A stretch of DNA of 64,000 nucleotides from DTU013 sp964512095 (GCA_964512095.1 CAZEIH010000002.1:124001-188000), one strand, 5' to 3'. Numbered from the stretch's first letter, positions 35,201-43,111 are shown. Numbers and translations are program-made. The notes: generated by a model not told the origin, from the letters alone.

Positions 35201-35589
35201 CTGTCATCCAGTTCTTTAAGCCTGTTGAGTGCAGCTTCCACATTCTGCTTTTGAGTATTGTCTCTAGCAACTGTACAAGCCTTGCTGTACATCATATTAG
35301 CTGTCTTATATTGGCCCCGCTGCTCATTGACATATGCAAGATTAAAAAGTAAATCAAAATGGAATGAGTCCCCCTTAAGCCCTTCTGTAAGAAGATCCTC
35401 AGCCCCATCAAAAGAACCCTCTAAAATATGTATGATCGCCATCATAGAGCAAACCTCAGGATCTCCAGGAATCTTTTCTGCTATTTTGTCCAAGGCAGCT
35501 CTTGCTTCGATAAGGTGTCCGCCCTCTATCAGTTTTTCAATTTTTGACATTACAGCATTCATCCTCTTCCCTTGCTCCTGGCTAATCAT
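32203..35589 (-). CDS. Multidomain glycosyltransferase (TPR, GT4-like and two GT2 modules)
   Basis: A 1128-residue cytoplasmic protein. Residues 1-125 look like TPR helices; 130-440 are a GT4/GT-B-like module (VVIPNGIDVGRYPF and LYIAGKYQDPRYELYFWQMA); 465-700 a GT2-like module (LTVLIPNYNRGRML, FVDDDDMLL); 815-1050 a second GT2 module (VSIIIPTFNRKDMLKRAIDN, TQSDDDYLID). DxD-type motifs are present in both GT2 modules. It stands directly after flagellin and leads the CDP-sugar operon, so it may build and attach the glycan on flagellin. The ATG used has AGAGGTG before it. Confidence 0.85.
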   Translation of the reverse strand: MISQEQGKRMNAVMSKIEKLIEGGHLIEARAALDKIAEKIPGDPEVCSMMAIIHILEGSFDGAEDLLTEGLKGDSFHFDLLFNLAYVNEQRGQYKTANMMYSKACTVARDNTQKQNVEAALNRLKELDDSLAVENRAKIVIFVKAGMDSFLGDIIKGLLDDYWVRKIIVGDFKQIDEGMEWADICWFEWCDELVAYGSRLPLAQQRKIICRLHSYEAFTDYTQKVTWTNVDKVVFIAEHIREYVLTGCRSLASEKTVVIPNGIDVGRYPFRKRNNGFNIAYVGYINYKKGPMLLLHTFYAIHKRDKRYKLYIAGKYQDPRYELYFWQMAEELGIAENIIFEGWQEDINQWLEDKNYILCTSLLESQNLSIMQAMCKGIKPVIHNFVGAREIYPDQYIWNTIDEAAEAVISGVYETGEYRRFVIANYSLESELGKITGQISELLSFRRIIDRVKDILESKEQPAELLHKNLTVLIPNYNRGRMLKEDMDKGLKLGNQSKMIVDDCSTEETEQLDFINNNKEIYNADIIWKQLNEGLAESRRTGLQKIRTRFTAFVDDDDMLLCIDGEQALIDIEKLNNEYILMIPRYLLNFSNGVIELGYDRNCYKDRSAAEVLKNIASNSEIRAMLAGGSIGCTDILKVHSSAKEFRVAEDFVMLSRLLSANPEMKLGTTQSLVHIRRTSDDSLSKTLSSHKLALGLIAQCVACYHCLQLGIASKDEALEWMNNRAALIQKLYGYGESFETELMAYLTGEISEEVFVHFLKLQGLGISNNLDKLAPELRKMRSIFCNKPKTMYSFKEQEKPVLVSIIIPTFNRKDMLKRAIDNALKQDYPNIEVIVTDNCSNDGTYEMVTNNYKNEKRLIYNRNEKNIGPTLNYKKAFYEIAKGDYCMTQSDDDYLIDSTYISKAVKMLNENSRLAFVFAGYYYNHEGKNKVYRVKPNYQSIINGEEFFINYLMEKYPYMPNLCTTLFRKDIAHKIEILKCDPDCLAADLTILLRLLLKGDAGFIDDIVLTYTLHKDSISLNSGTTIKSKGDNYNEKALLTAKADIEEMEKIGDIAHGMGKFSREELDKWFIFRVFRYMYWRLNETVRTKQEAMLLLNYLKHEYPLLLDTLMDVAQNRFGEIVLEERS

Positions 35590-35644
35590 TCCAATCACCT
35601 CTTGGCCCCTTTTTCATTGGTTAATGCTCCTTCTACTATATACT

Positions 35645-35677
35645 AAAAAGGGACTCTGGTAAACAGAGTCCCTTTTT
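35645..35677. terminator. Intrinsic terminator after flagellin (bidirectional shape)
   Basis: A 14-bp stem GGGACTCTG/CAGAGTCCC flanked by A5 and T5, loop GTAAA, 16 bases after the flagellin stop. It has a T-run on both strands. Downstream, the large glycosyltransferase may be read through at low level or use a weak promoter (TTTACC-17-TATAGT) that overlaps the hairpin. Confidence 0.85.
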
Positions 35678-35692
35678 AAGTAATTACCACTA

Positions 35693-36463
35693 TTATCTCA
35701 GTAATGACAATACATTCTGTGGTGATTGATTTGCCTGTGCCAACATTGCCGTACCAGCCTGTACCAGTATGTTGTTCTTCGTGAATGTTGACATTTCTTC
35801 TGCCATATCAGTGTCTCTTATACGAGATTCTGCAGCCTGTAGGTTCTCTGCAGTGGCCTTAAGGTTCCTGACAGTAGACTCTAGTCTGTTCTGCAGTGAT
35901 CCGTATGTAGCTCTTGCCTTGTTGACATTTGTAATAGCAGTATCAACAGCAGATAAACTGGATGAGCTGGTCAAGCCCTTGATACCAGTAGGAGATGTTG
36001 CAGTGATTGCAAGTGTATCAGCGGCATCATTTATTGCTATACTTACCGAAGTGGTGAGGACGTTTTTGCCATTAAACTTTGTTTTGTCGAAAATGTTATC
36101 AATTTCCAATCCAAGCTGGGTCATTTCCAGTTTAAGGTTTGTAACGTCATCACTGGAGTATGTGCCATTAGCTTTCTGTACACTTAGCTCCTTAAGTCTT
36201 ACGAGCATGTTACTGACTTCGTCCAGTGCGCCTTCAGCGGTTTGTATAAATGAGATACCATCCTGTGAATTCCTGGCTGCCTGTCCGAGACCCCTAATCT
36301 GTGCTCTCATCTTCTCGGAAATTGATAAGCCAGCAGCATCGTCTGCTGCACGATTGATTCTTTTACCAGATGATAACTTCTCCATTGACTTGCTAGAAGC
36401 TCCATTTGTGTTGAACAACTGGTTACGGGTGTTAATTGCAGAAATGTTGTTGTTAATAATCAT
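35693..36463 (-). CDS. hag: Flagellin
   Basis: The filament subunit, 256 residues, a short flagellin. D0/D1 segments are complete: N-terminal MIINNNISAINTRNQLFN and RINRAADDAAGLSISEKM, C-terminal ATAENLQAAESRIRDTDMAEEM and NILVQAGTAMLAQANQSPQ. The small central part (about residues 135-190) is rich in Ser/Thr and is a likely glycosylation target, given the sugar and glycosyltransferase genes on both sides. Transcription from a sigma-D promoter gives a leader of about 130 bases with a CsrA-type hairpin. Confidence 0.97.
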   Translation of the reverse strand: MIINNNISAINTRNQLFNTNGASSKSMEKLSSGKRINRAADDAAGLSISEKMRAQIRGLGQAARNSQDGISFIQTAEGALDEVSNMLVRLKELSVQKANGTYSSDDVTNLKLEMTQLGLEIDNIFDKTKFNGKNVLTTSVSIAINDAADTLAITATSPTGIKGLTSSSSLSAVDTAITNVNKARATYGSLQNRLESTVRNLKATAENLQAAESRIRDTDMAEEMSTFTKNNILVQAGTAMLAQANQSPQNVLSLLR

Positions 36464-36490
36464 AAGATCATCCTCCTTGAATTTGTTAAC

Positions 36491-36506
36491 CGGGAATCCT
36501 TTCCCG
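36491..36506 (-). promoter_or_regulatory. CsrA-binding hairpin in the flagellin leader
   Basis: In the minus-strand RNA, CGGGAA, AGGA, TTCCCG forms a perfect 6-bp stem that shows AGGA in the loop, the ideal CsrA site. A second GGA lies in the ribosome site (AAGGAGGAT, 36471-36479). B. subtilis hag uses the same two-site arrangement, where CsrA blocks translation and FliW relieves it. Confidence 0.8.
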
Positions 36507-36603
36507 ATTTTGCTTTTCGGATAGGCCGACTCCTATTTGAGAAAATCACTGTTACTTAGCTGAAGCGCGCTTTCAGTTTTGTAAATGTAACTCTCTTATT
36601 ATA

Positions 36604-36631
36604 TTTATCGGAGAGAATAAAATATACTTTA
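36604..36631 (-). promoter_or_regulatory. Sigma-D promoter of flagellin
   Basis: Minus strand TAAA, 16 bases, CCGATAAA: full match to the sigma-D/sigma-28 consensus, 140-170 bases before the ATG. Confidence 0.85.
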
Positions 36632-36709
36632 GAGTTTTTTAATTTTTTCTTCAAGTTTTTTAATCCGAAGGTCTTTAGTGTCTCCTTATGCTTTTCCTAA
36701 TGCTTCAGA

Positions 36710-38650
36710 CTAATCATTTTTTTCAAACTCTTGGACACCTTCCCTATGAGGGAATAGGTCATCCATGTGCTTTTTCATATAGCATGCCATATACTGGTTG
36801 TTTTTCGCTGCCTCGGAGTAATACCGAATAGCTGTTTTAATATTAGCCTCTTCAATAGAAGCCATTGCATAATTTAGTGTAACAAAAAATCTATCTTCAG
36901 ACTCATCAAGGGTGCTATAATACAGCCTAAGTCTTTCCGCCTTATATAACAGATTAACATAGCTTATTCCTCTTTCAATGTACAATTTGAAAAGTGAGCT
37001 GTATTTTTCAGATACTTCTATTTTTGAATTCTTTGTTTCAGCAGCTTCTCTAAATAATAAAACAAATAATATACATATTGAAACCCTCAGGCTGTTATAG
37101 TCATCCTCTCGTACATTTTCTCCAGCAACATAGTCTTCGAAAAATTCCTTCAGCTCGCCTTTCATATCTATCATTTTGTTTAAATACTGTTTTATTTTCG
37201 CCTTCCCCATTTTTTTAATGGCGGAAATAACAGGCCTGGGCCTTTTATCTACGTCCAGAAAAAACTCTGCATAGTAGTCAGGCAGCTCATTAAAATCAGT
37301 CTCTCTTATCAGTTTATCAATTTGCTGTGGTTTATCCGCATATAAACCAAGCCTGTGTTTGTTAAGGCTTGAATAAATATCTTTACCTTTTCTAAACTCA
37401 GACTCTACCCTTTTCTTATCTGTAGTGCTATAATTGACGATTTGACCTTCTATTGTGCTTACTATTTTCCCCTTTAAATCATTATCTGTAGCCTTCTTCT
37501 CAATAAGATCAGCCAGGTCTGTAAACCTTTCTAACTTTAGCAGGGCTTTTGCAGCTATTAGCAAGCCCTTTTCTTTGTCACTTATCTGAATCGCAGTATC
37601 ATATACCTCATCATATTTCTGACTGCTGTAATACTCATTGGCAATAAAGAATAATGCATTGTCTAAGAATGTCTGTCCTAAAAAAAACACTTCCACATGT
37701 GGGTTTGTGGATATTGACAAAGTATCATAACGACTTGCCAAGTCAATGTACTTTAAATAAGCCTCCATTGATTCCTGCTTTTTATCTAAATTACTCAAGG
37801 ATACTGCCATTATATAATATAAGTCAATAAACTCGGGCTGAAGTAGCAGGCCCTCTTTACTTACTTTAATTGCCTCGGTGTATTCATTGTTTTGCAAAGA
37901 GATCAGAGCATATGCGCCGTATATAAAGATTGCTTGCTTCATGATTTGAGGCTTACCAACAATTAATCGATATGCTCTGCGTATTTCCTCCAAGGCCTCT
38001 GTCATATCTTCGTGGGTGCTATAAGTTTTGGCGAGCTGGAATCTGTAATAGGGATTATCCGGGTTCTTTTTAAGCTCTGCTTTCAAAATTCCGCCAGTCC
38101 GGATAAACTTTCTTTCTCTTATTTCCTTATTACCGAATAAATATCCATAATGATCAAAATAGACATTAGTATTAACTATCGGTGCCTTATATACAGGTTG
38201 ATTATGTACTGAACCATCATAACGAAAATCTCCATCATTTCGAAATACCCTCTCTTGCTGTATAAGGGTAAAGCTTCTATTTGCAGTAAAGTTCTTAATT
38301 CTGCAGGTTAAGGTATTTGCATGTTTCCTGTTTTCTGCGATATCTTTATATAGCTGTAATGGGTCTTGAATGACTTCATCTGCATCAAGTATAAGAATAA
38401 ACTCCCCTTTTGCATATGAAATTGTGATGTTTCTCATTTCCGAAAAGTGATTTGTCCACTCATGAAAGAACAGCTTTTCTGTATATTGGCCAGCGATATT
38501 TACAGTATTGTCACTAGATCCTGTATCAACTATTATCAGTTCAACATCTCTTTTTTCTATTAGTTGGCCTAAAGAATCAAGACATCTTTTGAGGTTCTTT
38601 TCTTCATCCTTTACCATCATACAGATGCTTATCAAATATTCATATCCCAT
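36710..38650 (-). CDS. Family 2 glycosyltransferase with C-terminal TPR-like repeats
   Basis: A 646-residue protein. Residues 1-200 are a GT2 domain (ISICMMVKDEEKNLKRCLDS; DVELIIVDTGSSDNT; LILDADEVIQD). The rest is helical with TPR-like units (YRFQLAKTYSTHEDMTEALEE; YIMAVSLSNLDKKQESMEAY). GT2-TPR proteins next to flagellin genes are frequent in Clostridia and act as, or are proposed to be, flagellin glycosyltransferases. It lies upstream of flagellin with its own gap containing the flagellin promoter, so the two are separately transcribed. Confidence 0.85.
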   Translation of the reverse strand: MGYEYLISICMMVKDEEKNLKRCLDSLGQLIEKRDVELIIVDTGSSDNTVNIAGQYTEKLFFHEWTNHFSEMRNITISYAKGEFILILDADEVIQDPLQLYKDIAENRKHANTLTCRIKNFTANRSFTLIQQERVFRNDGDFRYDGSVHNQPVYKAPIVNTNVYFDHYGYLFGNKEIRERKFIRTGGILKAELKKNPDNPYYRFQLAKTYSTHEDMTEALEEIRRAYRLIVGKPQIMKQAIFIYGAYALISLQNNEYTEAIKVSKEGLLLQPEFIDLYYIMAVSLSNLDKKQESMEAYLKYIDLASRYDTLSISTNPHVEVFFLGQTFLDNALFFIANEYYSSQKYDEVYDTAIQISDKEKGLLIAAKALLKLERFTDLADLIEKKATDNDLKGKIVSTIEGQIVNYSTTDKKRVESEFRKGKDIYSSLNKHRLGLYADKPQQIDKLIRETDFNELPDYYAEFFLDVDKRPRPVISAIKKMGKAKIKQYLNKMIDMKGELKEFFEDYVAGENVREDDYNSLRVSICILFVLLFREAAETKNSKIEVSEKYSSLFKLYIERGISYVNLLYKAERLRLYYSTLDESEDRFFVTLNYAMASIEEANIKTAIRYYSEAAKNNQYMACYMKKHMDDLFPHREGVQEFEKND

Positions 38651-38662
38651 TTGGCTCTTCCC

Positions 38663-38995
38663 TTAATGATTATTTAGTAGACTTTCTTTCCAATATCCTA
38701 ATAAGTCCTTAAGCTCATACTTCAACACATCGGTAAGCAGATGATCATCCGACATTCTCATGGATTCCTTGATTATTTCCAGCTTTTCCAACAACTCCAC
38801 AAGGTCTATATTGCTATAAAAACCCTTTATTACATCTATCCCTTCAGAGAGGGCTAATATATCATCCAGCAAATCAGTAATTCTAGTAAATTTGTCGCTA
38901 TCTAACGTATTATCACAGATGGTATCAATCCTGCTAATAATATCTGTTATTAATTCAACAATTGTATTCTTTATTTCTCTAAGCTGCTCATCCAT
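38663..38995 (-). CDS. Small acidic helical protein, unknown
   Basis: A 110-residue, mostly helical, acidic protein (for example DKFTRITDLLDDILALSEGI) without cysteine or membrane segment. I do not recognise it. It sits between csrA and the GT2-TPR gene, 12 bases before the latter, so it may be a partner of that glycosyltransferase or a flagellar chaperone; both are guesses. Confidence 0.6.
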   Translation of the reverse strand: MDEQLREIKNTIVELITDIISRIDTICDNTLDSDKFTRITDLLDDILALSEGIDVIKGFYSNIDLVELLEKLEIIKESMRMSDDHLLTDVLKYELKDLLGYWKESLLNNH

Positions 38996-39069
38996 ATCAG
39001 TTCTCCCTGTTAATATCTATATCTTAATAGGCTTCAGTAAAGTAAAAGCCCTTTGTATCAAATTCCGCT

Positions 39070-39294
39070 TTAACCCTTCTTAAGTATATCATTTAAATTA
39101 ATTCCAGTATTAATAGAGGCTGCCTTTTTATTCTCCTCTGAAATCTGCAGGAATACTTCCTTCCTGTGTATGGAAATATCTCTCGGAGCGCTAATACCTA
39201 TACGTACCTGATCCCCCTGCACCTCCAGGATGGTTATCTCAATATTCTCATTTACTATTATGGACTGATCCTTTTTTCTTGTCAGCACCAGCAT
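39070..39294 (-). CDS. csrA: Carbon storage / translational regulator CsrA
   Basis: RNA-binding repressor of flagellin translation, 74 residues. The sequence MLVLTRKKDQSIIVNENIEI and the second half VRIGISAPRDISIHRKEVF are classical, including the RNA-binding residues near the start (L-R/K) and in the SAPRDI-HRKE segment. Its GGGAGG site and ATG lie inside the end of fliW (47-base overlap), so synthesis is coupled to the antagonist FliW. Confidence 0.97.
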   Translation of the reverse strand: MLVLTRKKDQSIIVNENIEITILEVQGDQVRIGISAPRDISIHRKEVFLQISEENKKAASINTGINLNDILKKG

Positions 39295-39745
39295 TTTCCC
39301 TGTCCTCCCGTCCATGGAGTTCTTCCAGTATATAGTGTCGCACACCGTACATGTCTGTGTCAAGGACGACCTGTCTGCCCCTGTTTTCCCTAATATTAAT
39401 GATTAGCGGTGCCTGTAGATTTACTGTCATATTGTTTATATCCTCTGGTACAACAACAATGCAGTAGATGACAACATCGCTTGGGTCCTTTATATCCAAT
39501 TCCTTAAGAAGCTCGTCATTTAGTTTAATCTCATAATCTTTCCTGACTGCAAAAGGATCAATGATTACAAAAGCGGGTTTGGGCCCATCTAGGCCTTGTA
39601 ACCACTTAAATGGAGAGCCCTCCTCTTCATTGTCTATCAATATAAATCTATTAACATCTTCAAAGCCTAACAAGCCTCGTCTAAAACCATAAATATCACT
39701 ATCCTCGACATTGAGCCGTCCAAAATACTTAGTCTGTAATAGCAT
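39248..39745 (-). CDS. fliW: Flagellar assembly factor FliW
   Basis: Antagonist of CsrA and binder of flagellin. In the known circuit, exported flagellin frees FliW, which then removes CsrA from the flagellin message. 165 residues, with DIYGFRRGLLGFEDVNRFIL at the N-terminus, PFKWLQGLDGPKPAFVIIDP in the middle and the family-typical NLQAPLIINIRENRGRQVV. The tail after about residue 145 is charged and longer than usual, and overlaps the csrA start region. Confidence 0.95.
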   Translation of the reverse strand: MLLQTKYFGRLNVEDSDIYGFRRGLLGFEDVNRFILIDNEEEGSPFKWLQGLDGPKPAFVIIDPFAVRKDYEIKLNDELLKELDIKDPSDVVIYCIVVVPEDINNMTVNLQAPLIINIRENRGRQVVLDTDMYGVRHYILEELHGREDRENAGADKKKGSVHNSK

Positions 39746-39768
39746 TTTCCCATTCCTCCAGTAAATTA

Positions 39769-40344
39769 TCAGACAAATGCATCAAATCTGCCCTTAGTAT
39801 ATCTAAAACTGATTGAGGGATACTGTGCCATGGAAATTCTGACCTGTGACGGTGAGTAATCCATACTGACACCTCCTGGTGTAAATTCACCTTGAACCCC
39901 GTTACTTATCCCTTCAGCATTCCTTTGAGCACTAATCTGCACGTCCCCTTCAACAGTTATCCTAGGCCTTGCCTTAGGCATATAGTCCAGCCCGAATTCA
40001 TGCTCCGGGTATGCATCTCTCTCCACAATAGACGGCAGCGGGCTGTTGGGATTCTCCAGTGCCGCCATACTATCTCCATCTCCTGCAACCTTGCTTGCAT
40101 AGTTCAACGCCTGCTGTATCGCGCTCTGGGCCGCCTGCCTTGTCAAATCCAACGGACCCATAAGACCTGAGGTAGCAAAGCATTCATACTGATCAATAAC
40201 CACACGCGGAAGCTCAGTCTGGACATCTACTTTCGCTTCCTTATGACTTAGCTCCAGCTTGGCCCTTTTTGTATGTATCGATAAATGCGAAGGCGATGTC
40301 TCAATATTGAGTCTTGCGGGCACTCTGCTAATTTCCAGTCCCAT
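39769..40344 (-). CDS. DUF6470/YviE-like flagellar-operon protein
   Basis: A 191-residue protein of the family encoded between flgL and fliW in Firmicutes (YviE in B. subtilis, DUF6470). Visible features: MGLEISRVPARLNIETSPSH, the conserved VDQYECFATSGLMGPLDLT-like segment and beta-strand repeats at the C-terminus (PGGVSMDYSPSQVRISMA). Function unknown; its constant place suggests a role in filament or hook-junction assembly. 23 bases before fliW. Confidence 0.82.
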   Translation of the reverse strand: MGLEISRVPARLNIETSPSHLSIHTKRAKLELSHKEAKVDVQTELPRVVIDQYECFATSGLMGPLDLTRQAAQSAIQQALNYASKVAGDGDSMAALENPNSPLPSIVERDAYPEHEFGLDYMPKARPRITVEGDVQISAQRNAEGISNGVQGEFTPGGVSMDYSPSQVRISMAQYPSISFRYTKGRFDAFV

Positions 40345-40436
40345 ATAACCACCATCCTTGGTGAATTATTCAATCCATTACCTTTATGCCACCTACAGCG
40401 CTAAAGAAGTGGAATAACTCCATAGCCCATCGACTT

Positions 40437-41351
40437 TTACCTTAAAAAATCAATCAGTGAAGGCATAATTATCCTTGCACCTCCCGCAAGAGATGCCCTG
40501 TACACATTTTCTTCGTTCTTGAGGTTCATAATGGTTTCAGTCATATCTACATTCTCGTTTTCGCTCATTAACTTTGTAAAATTGGTGTTGTCATTCATCA
40601 TTCTGTTAGCTGTCAGCTCAAGTCTATTTACACGAGCACCCACATCGGCTCTGACTCTAAGGACATTATCCAGATTGTCAGAAAAATTGTGTGCCAAGCT
40701 TGTAATTGCACCATAATCAGCATTGGCCAAAGCAGTAATCAATGAGTCCATATCCTGAATAAACTTACCTGCACCACCTACATCTCCAGCTCCAATATCG
40801 GCTCCGGCATTAAACAGGTCCCCACCTGTCACATTAATATTGATGCTGTCGCCCAGACCAATTTCATAGTTTATTTCCTCATTATTACTCACTTCTAATA
40901 AGAAATTCCCGTCTGCGTCCAGTAGCTTTTCATCCGTCTTAAAGCCAGTAAAAATGTTCCTTCCGGCATAAGTTGTATTTCCCAAATTGATAATCTGTGT
41001 CTTAAGCTGCCTGATTTCCATCTCTGTTGCCTTCAAATCCTCAGGGCTCTCTATTGCATCGCTTCCTACCACCAGTTCTTTCACCCTCTGGAATACTTCA
41101 CCCATATCGTTTAATGCTGATTCAGTGATTTCAAGCCATGACTGAGCGTCTTTCAGATTTCGTTGGTATTGCTTGATCTCCGCCACATCGGTACGAAGCT
41201 TCAATGCTCTTGCCGCCACAACAGGGTCGTCAGATGGGACCTGTATCTTTTTCCCAGAAGCGAGCTGCGCCTGATACTTGTCCATCCTTGTCAAATTATT
41301 ACCTATATAATTGACCATATTATTGATAAGCATGTTATTAGTTATTCTCAT
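40437..41351 (-). CDS. flgL: Hook-filament junction protein FlgL (HAP3)
   Basis: Joins the hook to the filament, outside the cell. 304 residues. Flagellin-like N-terminus MRITNNMLINNMVNYIGNNLTRMDKYQAQL (split by its internal NNM repeat) with SGKKIQVPSDDPVVAARALKLR, and C-terminal TETIMNLKNEENVYRASLA. CAGGAGGG precedes the ATG; the longer frame runs into repeat copy D. It follows flgK by about 120 bases, more than usual in this operon. Confidence 0.94.
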   Translation of the reverse strand: MRITNNMLINNMVNYIGNNLTRMDKYQAQLASGKKIQVPSDDPVVAARALKLRTDVAEIKQYQRNLKDAQSWLEITESALNDMGEVFQRVKELVVGSDAIESPEDLKATEMEIRQLKTQIINLGNTTYAGRNIFTGFKTDEKLLDADGNFLLEVSNNEEINYEIGLGDSININVTGGDLFNAGADIGAGDVGGAGKFIQDMDSLITALANADYGAITSLAHNFSDNLDNVLRVRADVGARVNRLELTANRMMNDNTNFTKLMSENENVDMTETIMNLKNEENVYRASLAGGARIIMPSLIDFLR

Positions 41352-41383
41352 ATCCAAACCCTCCTGTACGAATAATAAACAGT

Positions 41384-41418
41384 GCTCCACCTGGCTCCCT
41401 GAGCGAAGCGAATTGACT
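41384..41418 (+). repeat. Interspersed palindromic repeat, copy D (right-end fragment)
   Basis: GCTCCACCTGGCTCCCTGAG followed by CGAAGCGAATTGACT matches the right part of copies A-C. It lies in the flgK-flgL gap, 33 bases upstream of the flgL ATG. Confidence 0.7.
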
Positions 41419-41470
41419 GTGACCCTCAGCAGCAACCTTTATGTCTGCAATATCTTATGGTACACTAGCG

Positions 41471-43105
41471 TCATACAAACAATCCATTTATAAGCTTGTC
41501 ATATATCTCACCCATAGTCTGAATCATTTTTGCCGCTGCATTGTAAGCATGCTGGAATTTTACCAGGTTGGTCATTTCCTCATCTATTGATACACCTGAG
41601 TCTGATAGCCTCCTGTTAATAATCTGATTGATGACGACCCCTTGATTATCAGCATAGTTTCCAGCCTGCTCCGAATCTATGCCCAATGTTGCAACAAGCG
41701 ACTTCATAAAATCCTCGGGAGCACCCTCCGAAAACATATCCGCATTCCTTCTGAATCCAAGTAGCTTATTCAAGACCTCGATATTCCCCGCTTCACCGGA
41801 TATATCAGAAGTAGCAATCAGGTTATAGTCATCAAGTATATCGGAACTGACGGAGAAATTTTTAGCTGTTATATTCTCATACAGATCATACACCTGAGCT
41901 GGATCATTAGGATCTGCTGCACCGGAGATAAAATCAACGCTAGATGCTGGTAGTTTACTCTCCCCAGTCATTGTAAAGAATCTTATACCGTCAACATAAG
42001 AATTGTAACCAAATCCAGCTGTATGGCCAGTTCCATTTTCGCCAACATCGAATGCCTTATCTCCGTCAGTGTCTATATATCCCTCATTAAATGCCCGTGC
42101 AAAGGTACGAACAAATTCATTCAGCTTCTTCTGATAAAATGGTATTCCTTTATAATTTGGCGAAACGGCGTTATTATCAGGATTCACAAAGCCCTCATTA
42201 CCATCTCTCACATCCAAATATCCCCTAAGCTCTCCACCTTTTATGTTCAGTTTGTTGCCGTCAGCCCATTTTATCTCATACAGATTACCTATATCCTCTT
42301 TGTTCACCTTCTTAGCTGCCGGTCTTTGCTCCATAGCCAGCTTACTAACAGCAAAATGGTCAACAAGGGCCTTACCGCTAATGGTTATTACGAAATGCCT
42401 ATCCTCTCTTCCATCTGGTGTATGCCCTGTTACTACTTCATTGGCATCAATATTGATTATTCTTGACAGCTTATCCACAAGAAGAGTCCTTTGGTCCCTC
42501 ATATCATTAGCTGTATTTCCATCCAGCTCCGTTATATATATTTGCCTGTTTAGCTGCTGGATCTGTGTTGCGTAGGAGTTGACCTCCTCAACCTTCGTCT
42601 GTATCCTATAGTTCACGTCCTTCTGCATTTCTTCCAGATGGGAGGCCATACTGTTGAAATACTTAGTTAGCGTCACGCCTCTCTGCTTTACAAGGGATCT
42701 GACTGCAGCACTGCTAGGATCCTTGGCAAGCTCCTGCATAGAATCAAAAAAGTCGCTCATTATCGTAGTAAAGCCACTGTCTGAGGGCTCGTTGAAGGTT
42801 ACCTCAATATCTGAGAGCACCTCCTTCTTTGCAATCCATTCGCCGTGGGACAGATTCTCGCTCCAGAACTTGAAATCTAGATACTCATCTCGAATTCTCT
42901 TAACACCTATAACATCAGAACCTGTACCCATCATTCCGGTTCCATCTGCCAGTGCCATTGGTCTGGAGGCAATCTGGACCGCCTGCTGCCTTGAGTAGCC
43001 CGGAGTATTTATATTGTTAAGGTTATGGTTTACTGTATCCAGACTGCGTTGAGCTGAAAAAAGGCCACGCACCGCTACATTTAAACCAAAAAATGATTCA
43101 GCCAT
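41471..43105 (-). CDS. flgK: Hook-filament junction protein FlgK (HAP1), copy 1
   Basis: Adaptor between hook and FlgL, 544 residues, ordinary for Clostridia. The N-terminus AVRGLFSAQRSLDTVNHNLNNINTPGYSRQQ (split by SLDTV) carries the axial-protein motif NINTPGYSRQ; the C-terminus SIDEEMTNLVKFQHAYNAAAKMIQTMGEIYD is the second D0 helix. It lies six bases after the longer flgK paralogue, in the order flgM-flgN-flgK-flgK-flgL. Confidence 0.94.
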   Translation of the reverse strand: MAESFFGLNVAVRGLFSAQRSLDTVNHNLNNINTPGYSRQQAVQIASRPMALADGTGMMGTGSDVIGVKRIRDEYLDFKFWSENLSHGEWIAKKEVLSDIEVTFNEPSDSGFTTIMSDFFDSMQELAKDPSSAAVRSLVKQRGVTLTKYFNSMASHLEEMQKDVNYRIQTKVEEVNSYATQIQQLNRQIYITELDGNTANDMRDQRTLLVDKLSRIINIDANEVVTGHTPDGREDRHFVITISGKALVDHFAVSKLAMEQRPAAKKVNKEDIGNLYEIKWADGNKLNIKGGELRGYLDVRDGNEGFVNPDNNAVSPNYKGIPFYQKKLNEFVRTFARAFNEGYIDTDGDKAFDVGENGTGHTAGFGYNSYVDGIRFFTMTGESKLPASSVDFISGAADPNDPAQVYDLYENITAKNFSVSSDILDDYNLIATSDISGEAGNIEVLNKLLGFRRNADMFSEGAPEDFMKSLVATLGIDSEQAGNYADNQGVVINQIINRRLSDSGVSIDEEMTNLVKFQHAYNAAAKMIQTMGEIYDKLINGLFV

Positions 43106-43111
43106 TTATTC

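Noticed and set aside
36491..36506. CGGGAA/TTCCCG hairpin as an early terminator of flagellin
   Set aside because: No T-run follows and the AGGA loop is typical of CsrA sites; flagellin must be read through it.
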